Positions 32,025-43,574 of a DNA stretch of 64,000 bases are shown piece after piece (the first letter of the stretch is position 1; each line of letters begins with the position of its first letter). The notes under the pieces are model-generated. The model saw only the letters and a program-made list of their open reading frames with translations, had not been told where the DNA came from and did no database searches. Source of the stretch: Nipponacmea schrenckii (lineage: Eukaryota; Mollusca; Gastropoda; Lottiidae). The stretch covers positions 42,705,106 through 42,769,105 of the forward strand of contig JAUJPP010000005.1 in assembly GCA_030562195.1 (NCBI GenBank), in the 5' to 3' direction. The translations under genes and the position numbers were made by a program.

Positions 32025-34337
32025 ATTCGTTTTGCTTATAAATATAAAGACGCCGCCTAGTTATCTATCACATGCTTTGTTTGGTAAGAAATCAAGGTTC
32101 AAGTTCGATAGAAGATTAGATACCAATAGATCACACCATTTTCTGTTTTTTAATCATATGGACGACAATCCCTGCCATAATTAATCATTCTTAATGCTTA
32201 ATTCGGTGTTAAACATTAGTACAGTAAAATCAACATTTGTACGCTTAATTTGACATTTGTTCGCTAAATTCATAATTTGTTGTTAAAATTTTATCATTCG
32301 AATAAAGAATATTACTGAACAAATTAACGATAAAGCCGAACTAATATTGCCCACTTCATAACGCCGAATGAAGTTTACCGAACAAATGTTGAAAAACATT
32401 TCTCGCATTTCATGAGAACGATATCATTATGACGACATGTGGCGCTGCTCAATTTTAGTTAGGGCTTCGTTCCTATTTGTTTCGCCATTTTTTTATGGCC
32501 GGCCAGTGGCTGTGTACAAAGTAAAGAATCTTATTATGAATTCCCATTCTATGATAAAAAGCGAAGTTTTTAATCAAACTCTTGGTTCTCTGTATTCATT
32601 GGAATGTAAGATTTTGAGATAAATATGGTGCCTATACCAGGAAATGTTTTGAAAAATGGCCAATTTTTGTACAGTCCACAGTGATGGTTGTGGGACAAAT
32701 ATTTTGATGGAATTAGCAAATTCCCAACTACATGGTTTCTTCAGACCTTTGAAGATATCGAAAATTCCAATATAAAAGCTTAGTTACTGGCCAGTTCGAG
32801 ACGAAGACTCGTCATGGCCAATCTTAGAAAAATAGCCAATTTTTGAATAGTCCACTCTGATGGTGGTGGGCTATATGTTTTGATGGAATTGGCAGAATCC
32901 CAGCCACATGGCGCCTTCAGACCTTTGAATATCCCCAAAATTCCAAAGAAATGGTATTTTCATGCCAAACTTAGTGACTGGTCAGTCAGTGATGAAGACT
33001 CTTCATGGCCAATTTTTTAACAGTCCACGGTGATGGTGGTCGGGAAAAAATTTTTTGATGGAATTGGCAGAATCCCAACCACATGGCGCCTTCAGACCTG
33101 TGAATATCCCCAAAATTCCAAAGAAATGGTATTTTCATGCCAAGCTTAGTGACTGGTCAGTCAGTGATGAAAACTCTTCATGGCCAATTGATAAAATATG
33201 GCCAATTTTTTATCAGTCCACACTGATGGTGGTGGGGCATAAGTTTTGAGGGAAATTTGGGTAGAATCCCTACCACATGTGGTGCCTTCAGATCTATGAA
33301 AGTCCAAAAAATTCCAATGAAATGTTATTTTCATGCCAAATCTAGCGACTGGCCAGTCAGTAATGAAGACTCTTTATGTAAATTTTTTTTTGAAAAGTGA
33401 CCTTTGTTTGAAAAGTCCTCGCTGATGGTGGTGGGGAATAAATTTTGAATTGGCAGAATCCCACCCAAATAGTGGCTTCTGACCTTTATGCCCCACCACC
33501 ATCACCGTGGACTGTTAAAAATTGGCGACGAGCCATAACAAGTCTTCATCTTTATCTGGCCAGTACCTAAACTTGGCATGAAAACACTATTATATTGGAA
33601 TTTTAGATATATTCACACGTCTGAAGAAACCATGTGGTTGGGATTTTGTAAATTCCATCAAATTATCTGTCCCACCACCATCACTGTGGACTGTACAAAA
33701 AATTGGCCATTTTGAAAAAATTGCATGGTATAGGCACCATATTTATCTCAAAATCTCACATTCCAATGAATAAAGAGTACCAAGAGTTTGATTAAAAACT
33801 TCGCTTTTTTTTCAAATTGGAATTCATAATAAGATTCTTTACTTTGTACACAGCCACTGGCCGGCCATAAAAATTGACCAAATAAATAGGAACGAAGCCC
33901 TAACTCAAATTGAGCAGCGCCACTTGTCGTCATAATGATAACGTTCTCATGAAATGCGAGAAATGTTTTTCAACATTTGTTCGGTAAACTTCATTCGGCG
34001 TTATGAAGTGGGCAATATTAGTTCGGCTTTATCGTTAATTTGTTCAGTAATATTCTTTATTCGAATGATAAAATTTTAACAACAAATTATGAATTTAGCG
34101 AACAAATGTCAAATTAAGCGTACAAATGTTGATTTTACTGTACTAATGTTTATCACCGAATTAAGCATTAAGAATGATTAATTATGGCAGGGATTGTCGT
34201 CCATATGATTAAAAAACACAAAATGGTGTGATCTATTGGTATCTAATCTTCTATCGAACTTGAACCTTGATTTCTTACCAAACAAAGCATGTGATAGATA
34301 ACTAGGCGGCGTCTATATATTTATAAGCAAAACGAAT
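32025..34337. mobile_element. foldback element with inverted arms of about 0.8 kb
   Basis: The left arm from ATTCGTTTTGCTTATAAATA (32025) reads as the reverse complement of the right arm ending at 34337. Matching runs through TAGACGCCGCCTAGTTATC, AATTAATCATTCTTAATGC, CATTTGTTCGCTAAATTC, GGCGCTGCTCAATTT and CCGGCCAGTGGCTGTGT. The arms extend to about 32830 and 33480; the centre is a tandem block. No transposase. No clear target duplication at the ends. Small open frames in the arms mirror each other and are incidental. Confidence 0.85.
32640..33490. repeat. about 190-bp tandem repeat in the foldback loop
   Basis: Units built on CAGTCCACNNTGATGGTGGTGGG, GGAATTGGCAGAATCCCA, CCACATGGCGCCTTCAGACC and CCAAAATTCCAAAGAAATGG recur about four to five times, starting inside the left arm; the right arm carries a reversed unit. 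Confidence 0.85.
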
Positions 34338-34680
34338 CAAACTTTGCTCAGTATTTCAAATATATATTAGGTTTAAGGTCCTTTGTATCTATGCATAATT
34401 TTATTAAATAATTTTTGTGTTAAAATTTAAAAACCTTTTTATCCAACATTTTAAATAAGAAAGTTCTCCACGTTTTATCTTTTTATAAGCTGATTTTATT
34501 GAACATTGATTTACCTGTTAAGATCAATTTTTATAGGACCCTATAAATGTGTAACCGTAGAGCAGTATTTTTACTGGATAAATGGACATTATTATTATTA
34601 TTATTATTATTATTAGATAATATCAGATACTTAGTAGTGGCCACGAGTTATACTTTATTTTTTTCGTGTCCCCTCCATGC
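34338..34680. repeat. spacer with (ATT)n microsatellite
   Basis: ATT repeats nine or more times at about 34588-34615. Otherwise AT-rich with no gene seen. Confidence 0.7.
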
Positions 34681-34689
34681 TTCCTCTCT

Positions 34690-35540
34690 TCCCTTTTTTG
34701 CTCACAGATGTTTTGCGGTGCCAGCAACACCACAACGGCATGGCTTTAGTTCGTGTCTGTGATTTCGTACCTCACTCATCTCTCTCAAACGAGTGACCGA
34801 CCGACAGATCTGTCGGGTGTGATGGTGCACGATCACTTTATTGCTAATGCAGTCGTTTGGACTGAAAAAGTCCAGAAAACATATTATGAATTTAGTCCGT
34901 TCTATTTTTAGAAATCCTCTTTCTCAGTTCCTTTGGGTGTTTTTGCATGACTAATTTTGGGACTAGATTTGAAATTTGATGTCTGAAATTGCATTTTCTT
35001 TCAGAATTTCTGAGATAATGAGAAATTTAATTGGCAGAAGGTTATTTCTAAAAATAGTGGTTTTGTGTGCAGTGACAGTCAAGCGGATGTTGATAAAATG
35101 TATTGGTTTACTTTCATTTTGTTTAGTTCAAAATTTTCATGGTCATGCTATATTGGATTTTTGTACAGAAACCAAGTATTGGCCTGGATTTCATGTGACA
35201 TATAAGAAAGTTTTCAACGAGATTTCTGGAAAAAGTTCTAGAAGGTTGAATTTCGTGATTTAACATGGAAATAGATGGCAAATGAATTAGTGGACTAAGT
35301 CCGTTTAGTCTGAAGCGACATGAATAATCATCCACGAGAGTTGCCTCCCATGTACATTTGATGCTTTGTTTGATCATGTACTCTATTTCTGAAAAACCGG
35401 AGTCGATAGGCTCACTTTTGGATAGTTCTGGTCCTATTTTTGCGAGGTTATCGACAATTTTGTTTCCTTGTATGCCAACTTGAGTCGGTATCCGTGACAA
35501 CTCGATTGATTTGCCTTGATATGGACTAATAAGCACGCTT
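34690..35540 (-). pseudogene. LINE fragment with RNase H and C-terminal Cys-rich part
   Basis: On the minus strand 35536-35270 encodes IELSRIPTQVGIQGNKIVDN then LAKIG, the GI-GN-AD-LAK block of the RNase H domain carried by I/R1/Nimb-type LINEs, followed by EIEYMIKQSIKCTWEA. Further down, around 34750, PCRCGVAGTAKHL resembles the CxCG-T-H motif that follows RNase H in such proteins. The stretch between is closed by stops. A dead 3' fragment; the RT domain is not present. Confidence 0.6.
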
Positions 35541-37483
35541 GCTTGATTTCAACTTTTACCACAGCGCTAATAAACTGATATTACAAATAGAGAACAGTTT
35601 ATCAGCAATAAGTAGGTCACCCTATTTACTGTCTGAAAGTTGAAAGTTCAATTATTGAAGGACGAGTGCACATTTGTCCGTATTTGGAAAACAACGTTAT
35701 CATTTAGTAAAGTGTTGATTTGGGCTCTCTTGACCTTCGGTTTCAGTAGTTAGTAAAGGGGCGGAACTTATTGAGTGGCAAATTAGAAATTTGCCACTCT
35801 TTGTTTTCATTAGACTTTTTTTTTCGGGAAGTTCCCTAGACCAACTCGAAAATGGTATAGACATTTGGTTTGAAAAATACGATAAGATACGTACTGGAAT
35901 AGAAAATGAATATATAAAACTAAAATTTTTACGTATCAGTAGTTAGTAATTGCATAATAATAATTGAATAATTGCATAACTTTGTTGCTAATTATCCGAT
36001 CGCTTTGAAAATTACAGAATATAGAGAAGTCGCCTATAGAAATAAAACCGCATCATAAAAATGTTTTTACCACTTCCGGTTCTTGCGTGAGAACTTCCGT
36101 TTTTTTAGAACCGCATTGGGTCACCCAGCTTCCGGTGTATGTAAGAAATCAGTACAAAAGCTATACATATATACTATCAGGCATAATTAGAACCCTTTTA
36201 GAATAAAAAATCCAAACCGGAAGTTATACTTTATGTGTCATCACAGAACGGTAACATTCAGCAAAATTTTAATAAGTCCGCTTATTTTTCTCCGATTTGA
36301 ACGATTTTGGTGTTTTTCGAAACCTTGTTACTTTACCTAAATTTTTTGGGAACAGAATTTTGATTTTCAAATTTTAATTTTTTTAATGCCCGATTGATTT
36401 TTTTTGAAAATTCAAAAGGCCAAATACAATGACCTTGACCTTCAATGACCCTGAATTTTTAAGTAGGATGTTCTTGACCTAAGCTATCCACACATATGCC
36501 TATTATGATCAACAACAATTATATCAAATGACCTTGACCTTCAATGACCCTGAATTTTTACAAGTAGAATGTTCTTGACCTTTGCTATCCACACATAGGC
36601 CTATAATGGTCGACAACAATTTTTTTGTACCCGTTTTAGTTTTAAAAAAATTCAAAAGGCTATATCAAGTGACATTGACCTTCAATAAACTTAATAATTT
36701 TCAAGTAAAATGTACTTGACCTAAGCTGTCCATACATATGCTTATAATGGTTGTTAAAAAGTCAAAAGGCTATATCAAGTGACCTTGTATCAAGTGGTCC
36801 CATAGAGGTTGTTTGCCACTCTCAGTACTGTTTACAGTTCTAGTATTTTTATTATGTTTATTCAGACATGGACCGAATACATGTGATAGATAGCTGTTAT
36901 CAAATTTGATAAATTAAATAAAAATAATTTTCATCTGATGACGATTACGGTGTCCAATATACGACATTCTTTTTTTTTTTAGTTTTTAGTTTAACAAATT
37001 TTCAGAAGGCTGGGTGAATACCTAAAAAATAAATACATAAAACTTATTTGGGGTTTTGGGTTTATAATTTCAGTTTTCACCCAGGTGGAAACACATTTAG
37101 CTTTTAGTTTTTATTTTAGGTTTTTTTCTTTTCTTTTTTTTTGGAAAAATTAATTGTAATAGTTTAATTAAAAAAAATTCATTGAACACGTGTTTTTCTG
37201 TTTATCATAAAACTTGTAAATGAATGCAGTTACTGAGAGAACTGTGAGTACTTATCTTTAATTTGAATACTCTTCCTTTATTGGAGACCTAGCAGGCATA
37301 ATTTTGTGTTTTTGATAGACTTTGGTACCACCCTGTAGGTCTATTTTGAACAATCAGAGAAAGTCTAACATATGAGGAGTATAGATCTAGTACCGTAATA
37401 ATTTTGTATGTCCCCATCACTTACACTTCCAAACTTCTTGAGCTAAGTTTTTTCGCAATTTCTGCTAGCCTCCTCCCTCCCCC
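35541..37483. other. gene-poor region with a possible element bounded by GAGTGGCAAA
   Basis: GAGTGGCAAA at 35776 faces its own reverse complement TTTGCCACTC seven bases later, and again at 36812-36821, so a 1.05-kb unit may lie between. Inside is a tandem repeat (36417-36790). From 36830 to 37480 the sequence is T-rich and I see nothing identifiable. Confidence 0.4.
36417..36795. repeat. about 110-115 bp tandem repeat, three to four copies
   Basis: TGACCTTGACCTTCAATGAC, then CTGAATTTTTAAGTAG(G/A)ATG and TTGACCTAAGCTATCCACAC recur from about 36431, 36529, 36664 and, partial, 36776. Confidence 0.75.
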
Positions 37484-37523
37484 ATTAAATGAATGAATGG
37501 AGTTTTACGTCCTACTCTTCTGT
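37484..37523 (-). mobile_element. SINE 3' tail remnant (reverse)
   Basis: AATGAATGAATGGAGTTTTA then CGTCCTACTCTTCTG is the reversed 3' end of the SINE family; only about 40 bp. Confidence 0.6.
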
Positions 37524-37591
37524 TGTGTTGTCAAGAAAAATATACTTAGATTAACATTGCACAATATACATCTCACCAGTTTACAGTTTCT

Positions 37592-37857
37592 AGGGAGCCA
37601 CGGTGGCTTAGTAGGTAAGATGCTTTCTCGCTAACCTGAGGATCCAGGGTTCAATCCTGGCAAAGGTCAAGATGCAGTGTTAGATATAAACGCGGTTTTT
37701 CGTTCTCAGTGATACAAGTTTGAGTGGCTGACACGGAAAAGGCTTCGAGTCGTTCGGGTGGGACAATAAACTGAGGCTGCTAACCTGAGGGTCCAGGGTT
37801 CAATCCCGGCAAGATGCACTTTTAGATATTAACTCGGTTTTAAGTTATCAGTTATGT
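37592..37857 (+). mobile_element. rearranged SINE, cut by the scaffold gap
   Basis: GGGAGCCACGGTGGCTTAGT with box B GGTTCAATCCTGGC starts a normal head and body to GGGTGGGACAATAAACTGAG. It then jumps back to a second head part (GCTAACCTGAGG, GGTTCAATCCCGGC) before the Ns. Two box B motifs make it a partial dimer or a recombinant. Confidence 0.75.
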
Positions 37858-38357
37858 NNNNNNNNNNNNNNNNNNNNNNNNNNNNNNNNNNNNNNNNNNN
37901 NNNNNNNNNNNNNNNNNNNNNNNNNNNNNNNNNNNNNNNNNNNNNNNNNNNNNNNNNNNNNNNNNNNNNNNNNNNNNNNNNNNNNNNNNNNNNNNNNNNN
38001 NNNNNNNNNNNNNNNNNNNNNNNNNNNNNNNNNNNNNNNNNNNNNNNNNNNNNNNNNNNNNNNNNNNNNNNNNNNNNNNNNNNNNNNNNNNNNNNNNNNN
38101 NNNNNNNNNNNNNNNNNNNNNNNNNNNNNNNNNNNNNNNNNNNNNNNNNNNNNNNNNNNNNNNNNNNNNNNNNNNNNNNNNNNNNNNNNNNNNNNNNNNN
38201 NNNNNNNNNNNNNNNNNNNNNNNNNNNNNNNNNNNNNNNNNNNNNNNNNNNNNNNNNNNNNNNNNNNNNNNNNNNNNNNNNNNNNNNNNNNNNNNNNNNN
38301 NNNNNNNNNNNNNNNNNNNNNNNNNNNNNNNNNNNNNNNNNNNNNNNNNNNNNNNNN
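37858..38357. other. scaffold gap, 500 N
   Basis: Exactly 500 N, a placeholder length. The second duplicated block starts on its right edge. Open frames reported across it have no meaning. Confidence 0.99.
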
Positions 38358-38835
38358 TACAAATGCATCTTCTGATCCTTTTCACCTAAATATGGGTTTA
38401 GTAGTATGTGTTACGGTATAAAAAAAAAGTGCATATAGCAGGGACAATAAGTTTTTCCCTTTTTTGAAAATTTTTAGATATTATTGATTAGTGGCTTAAT
38501 ATGAATCATTTAAAATCTCATCTGTTTGAACACTTCATAAATTAACAGAGATTTAAATTTGTAGATGATCTGTGACAGTGCGGCAGTGACTTTCCATATT
38601 GTGACACTTGTAATGTTTTCAGGGTTCTTCAAATAATAAAGCAAGCAAGATAGTTCATGTACGTCATAAGAGTCTTCAAGAGAAATTCCCCCATGTCTAT
38701 AAGCAGAAAATGATAGTGGCATATTCAGAAAATCAAAAATGACAACCTTGTTCAGATAAGAACAGAACAGAAGAAAACCATCCAACGTAATTCTTGGCTA
38801 CCATTATAAATGTGGGCGTATCACGATGGCCATCT

Positions 38836-39204
38836 GGAGCCGCGGTGGCTCAGGGGGTTAGACGCTTGCTTGCTAACCTAAAGGTCCAGGGTTCAATCCC
38901 GGCAAAGGTCGAGATGAACTTTCGGATTTTTCAGCCCGGTTTCCCCTTGTCAGTGATGCAGGTCGGAGGGACTGACATGGAAAAAGCGTCTAGTCGTTTG
39001 GGTGGGACAATAAACCGAGGCCCCGTGTGCTACAGGCTGTGCACGTTAAAGATCCCTCGACAGTTGGAAATCGCAAAAAGAGTAGGCTAATGCCGCTGTC
39101 CTGGTAAAATTTCCCTCATTGCACACTGCATGGCGTTGCCCGTCTTCATTAGCCCATAAGGTGCAGAAGAGTAGGACGTAAAACTCCATTCATTTCATTT
39201 TTTT
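38836..39204 (+). mobile_element. SINE, copy within the second duplicated block
   Basis: Same element and insertion point as 15481-15855, with target duplications ACGATGGCCATC at 38823-38834 and 39205-39216. Here the body reads GGTTAGACGCTTGC and CGAGGCCCCGTG, which is closer to the family consensus than copy 1. Confidence 0.9.
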
Positions 39205-39539
39205 ACGATGGCCATCGCTATTTTTAACATTCTAAGAACAAAGTTCACCATCTATTTCTCTTTAAACCGTCTTCTTCAATACAGTCTGTTTCATTGTTTC
39301 AAATATCAAACCCAGCACATACAGTGTTTATTCTCATTGGATCAAAATTCAAACAAACCAATTAAAAGTTCAGAATTTCAAACCAGCAAAATCTGAACTG
39401 AACAATCTGAGCACAAATCACTACCATTCAATCCTTGTCCACTACAGTGAGCTTTATCTGAACACTTTTCACCCACACTATTGTTTCAACATATTCAAAT
39501 CGTCACCTTAGCAGTACAGGGAGTTTAAACCGCCATTAA

Positions 39540-40603
39540 GGGGGTTGACAACCTTATCGTTCGAAGTGTATTTCAATCAAGAAACGCATTTAGTTTATAT
39601 CCATTCTATTTGACATTAAAAAAAACTCATGTATGAAAAATTTTAGCTCAATCGCTTCAGTAGTTCGTCTTATATCCGTCCGGGAAGATAATCTATTTAT
39701 AGAACAAAACGGGGTATTCCTCTATGTAGACGTACAAATTACGTTGTCCGTTGACATTTGTGATTACAACGTCATCGGCTAAATAAACATTCTCTACGTT
39801 TGCCGGTCAGTTAATGTTAATATCGGCACGCGAAGTAAGAGTTTGTGTATCGGGGGAATCCAGAAGTCTCGTGATGTCCCACAAATCATTACGTCACATG
39901 TAAACAGAGAAAATTTTATGATTGGTGGGTGGAAGGGTTTTGACATGTGCTAATCCATTGTTTTAGCACTCCAATTATGTGAATATCGGTGCATATCGAT
40001 GCCTAAAAGGTGCTTAAAGATTTCTACGGCATGAAAGACAATCTTTTAACAACATGATCGTTAATTACGTAAGGTTTACATGTGTTTGCAAAATGTTGAA
40101 AAAAACTGCCATTTTTCCAAAAGCATATCTCGCTTACAATTTATCCGATTTTTAAAAACTTTGGCTTCAGCTAAAGCTTACGATGTCCTCTATAACTTTA
40201 CGTTGGCTTTTTTTTATAAAATGAATAGTTTTTTAAAAATTCAATTTTTCGTAAATGCACTCCCAAAATTTTGATTTCTATCAATATCTTCAGAACAAAA
40301 CAAAATTTTCCAAAAAGCCAACGTAATTTTGTAGAGATACATGTAGACTTGCGTTGTCCAAAATTTCAACCTTCTATATTAAATAGTCTAGTAGATATGC
40401 TAATTTTAAGGGAATAATTGACGTTTTTTTCGTTCATCTTCCATACCCTATTTCTCAAAGTTGAAATGTCATAAAGAAATAAATTTTATATTTTTGGATA
40501 GCTGAAAGTCCCCTCTTTCCATTGATATATATTTCAGATAGGTAGAAAAGAAGTGGTTAAAATCGTCTATTTTTTGTACATAGGTTTAGGGTTGTCAACC
40601 CCC
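39540..40603. mobile_element. 1064-bp TTAA-target element, non-autonomous
   Basis: The ends GGGGGTTGACAACC and GGTTGTCAACCCCC are a perfect 14-bp inverted repeat; TTAA flanks both sides (39536-39539 and 40604-40607). The matching place in the first block (16183) is empty and reads TTACGGATATC against TTAAGGATATC here. TTAA duplications are typical of piggyBac and Kolobok; the G-start does not fit the usual CCC start of piggyBac, so I leave the superfamily open. No transposase; the one short open frame inside is not a known protein. Confidence 0.9.
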
Positions 40604-40637
40604 TTAAGGATATCAACACGAAATAAGTTATATAGAG

Positions 40638-41889
40638 ATGTTTTGGTAAGTATTATTTAGTAAAGGGTCGTTTTGTTTTATATTTAATCCTAAATCATTC
40701 TTTATGTAAAATATAAACCCCGAAAACCAAACCATTAATTTTTAAACGCCAAAACTAATTTAAGAATTTATTATAAATAAAGCATATTATAGAAAGATTT
40801 TCAGGTGTAACTTTTGATCATTTATTTACTGACCCTTTTAAGTTTTAAAAACGCCCAGATATAGTTTTATATGTTTAAATGACGTTACTGGTTTTCATTT
40901 TTAAGTAAACAATCCTTGTATTTCTTTCCATGTCAACACAATTGGAGGAAAACAGGAAGACTACAAAGAAGATCCAGTGGATAATTCAAGCAAATAATGT
41001 AGAAAAGAATAAGAATGAACAGAATAATGAACAACAAACATCAACTGGGAATTGTAAGCGTTCTCTTATTTTAATTCTGTGAGGAATTTACTTATGGGAT
41101 TAAAATGTCCTTTTCTGTTGCTTTTTCAAAAGAAACAGAATTTATTTTTTTTTAGGGAAATTGAAGCTTAGATCATAGATCAAACTTTAGATAGTATAGT
41201 TTTATATCCAGTGATTTTAATTTCCAATTCCAGATGGAAACGACGTCATCTACATTCGTAACAATCAACTGTTTTTAGCCAGAAACTTTTGAACGTAAAA
41301 TTTATCATCTGACAAAACATTTGACTGTTGCCCGATTGTAAACTCAGAATTCCAGAAAGTGAACATGATTCCAAGAAGTAAACAGAATTCTAGAAAGTAA
41401 ACATCATTCTAGAAAGTAAACAGAATTCTAGAAAGTAAACAGAATTCCAGAACGTAGAGAACTAGAGTCAGGTAAGAAGTGATATTCTTTATTTTTTTAA
41501 TAATAACACAATAAACATATTCCAATACCAATAAATTGATTTGATACTGAATTTTTCAGTATTATCAATCATAGATAAAACATTTTACACTCACATCAGT
41601 ACTGAAAAATTTGCACTTAAAATCATTATACAATATACTTTGCCAAGGCCTATTGTACATTGTAACACAAATAATGCTAATGCCTGTGTCAGTACTTCAG
41701 GGAGTTGTCTCGGTGTCAGTTTTAAACCTCAAACACCTAAAGCACAATTTTTACATCCAGACAGACAGGAATGTATTTATGGTTCTACTACTACCTGCTA
41801 AATGGCCCTTACAAATTATTATAAGCATGCTCGACTCTATTTCAGCCAGAATTCGTAAATTTCAAATGACTTTCATACAGAACTTATAA
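40638..41889 (+). CDS. candidate small spliced gene, copy 2 (54 aa, tentative)
   Basis: Joining 40638-40645, 40956-41053 and 41234-41292 through GT-AG introns (donors TTTG/GTAAGT and AATT/GTAAGC, acceptors AAACAG and TTCCAG) gives an open frame of 54 codons with stop TGA at 41290-41292. It starts MFWKTTKKIQW and ends RNNQLFLARNF. A further exon pair follows (donor after 41471, acceptor before 41560), whose open frame ends with a Cys-rich stretch. Copy 1 has a premature stop in the second exon, so if a gene exists this is the intact copy. The product matches no family I know. A spliced non-coding RNA is equally possible. Low confidence in coding. Confidence 0.25.
41345..41452. repeat. about 20-bp repeat, second-block copy
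   Basis: Counterpart of 16920-17030, with AGAATTC(C/T)AGAAAGTAAAC units and a slightly different order of variants. Confidence 0.75.
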
Positions 41890-42044
41890 GCAGAAAATCA
41901 ACAGGTCGCGTATTTTAATAACTTAACGTAGTAAAAGATTATGTCATGTGGCTTGAGTACTGCCTCTTGTCTGTAAGACATCTAAGATATAAGTTAACAA
42001 AACTAGTTTCAGAGTAGTTTTCATCCATTTCCAGATTCTCAGTT

Positions 42045-42575
42045 ATACCACAGTTTTCTAAGTAACTACCATAGTTTTCTAAGTTACTACCATAGTTTTC
42101 TAAGTAACTAACATAGTTTTTGAAGTAACTACCATAGTTTTCTCAGTTAATGCCATAGTTTTTAAAATAACTACCATAGTTTTTGAAGTAACTACCATAG
42201 TTTTTGAAGTAACTACCATAGTTTTTGAAGTAACTACCATAGTTTTTGAAGTAACTACCATAGTTTTCTCAGTTAATGCCATAGTTTTTGAAGTAACTAC
42301 CATAGTTTTTGAAGTAAATACCATAGTTTTTGAAGTAAATACCATAGTTTTTGAAGTAAATACCATAGTTTTTGAAGTAAATACCATAGTTTTTGAAGTA
42401 ACTACCATAGTTTTTGAAGTAAATACCATAGTTTTCTAAGTAAATATCATAGTTTATCAGCTGAAACCATCGTTTCTGGGTTGATTCCTTTGTTTTTCAG
42501 TTGACTCTTTAGTTTCTCAGTTGACTTTTTAGTTTCTCAGTTGAAGCTTTAGTTTCTCAGTTGATACCATAGTTT
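42045..42575. repeat. 21-bp array, second-block copy
   Basis: Counterpart of 17612-18095, expanded by two or more units. The minus-strand repetitive frame it creates is not a gene. Confidence 0.9.
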
Positions 42576-43574
42576 CAAGAATTAATTTTTATTCGAAGTT
42601 ATTTCATGTAATTTTCGTATAAAAGATCTAAATTTAGCGCTTAAATAATGGTTTCTAGAAAATAAAAATGAGTAACTCTAGGCTTGTTGCTTTTAAAATG
42701 GACTGGGTTGGTGAATTCTTACAATTTGGTTCTGGAAAATGAATGAAAATTAATAACTTTTGGTGTGTTGTTTAAAAATATATTGGTTTGGTAGATGTCT
42801 CATTTCTGTGTAAAACATTAAAGGGCGTTCCTTTTATGTTATAAGCCGAATTATTTCTTTGGCTAAAATTTATGAAAACTTCACATCAAAATCTTGCCAA
42901 ATGTGTCCCTGAACATATTTAAAAGTTGTAACTTTAAAAATCCAATAGTTAATTAAATTACAGTGTATTTAAAAGTTTACGTAAACATCTTAGATCTATA
43001 TTGTTTTTGTTAGGAGTAAGAAATCTACTGAACAGATTTAAGTGAAATAAACGTGTTATTAAAAATAAGTACTTTCCATTTATCATTAACCCTTTTAAAA
43101 CAAATTAATTTTGATCAAGTAGATACAATTAAGTAGGATGTTCAAGAAATATATATATATATATTTTTTTACATATTATCCCTTTTAATTTAGCTTGTAC
43201 ATCTTTTTTTGCTTTCTGTCGTCCCTGTGATAGAATGGAATGAAAATAAAGAGGATAGTTTATATTTTACAATAGTAGAAATTGCGATAAAACAGAGTTT
43301 TTCCTTTTTCCAACATATAACAAAGGTTTTTATTTTGTCTTGAAGAATTTCAATTTATTTCAGGATTAAAAAGAGATTTTATGTTATTGAGCTGCCTGTA
43401 TCTAAGAATCATACCTTTAGAACTGAAATGGTTTAGATGTAGTTGACGTTTAGCTTTAGGAGAAAGTATTGCACAATCCTAATTTAATCACAATTTGAAA
43501 AAAAAAAACCTTATTAATTAGCATTATTGCTGATAAACAAAGATTTAAAAATAAGTGTAACCAAAAATATACCT

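Noticed and set aside
32437..33933. Mirror-image small open frames in the foldback arms
   Set aside because: They are the same sequence read on both arms; the frames are not kept beyond chance length.
37829..38385. Long open frames across the N gap
   Set aside because: They consist of unknown bases; no real sequence supports them.
42100..42429. Repetitive TMVFTSK-type protein on the minus strand (also at 17708-17953)
   Set aside because: Product of the 21-bp array; copy number differs between the two duplicated blocks and nothing else suggests coding.
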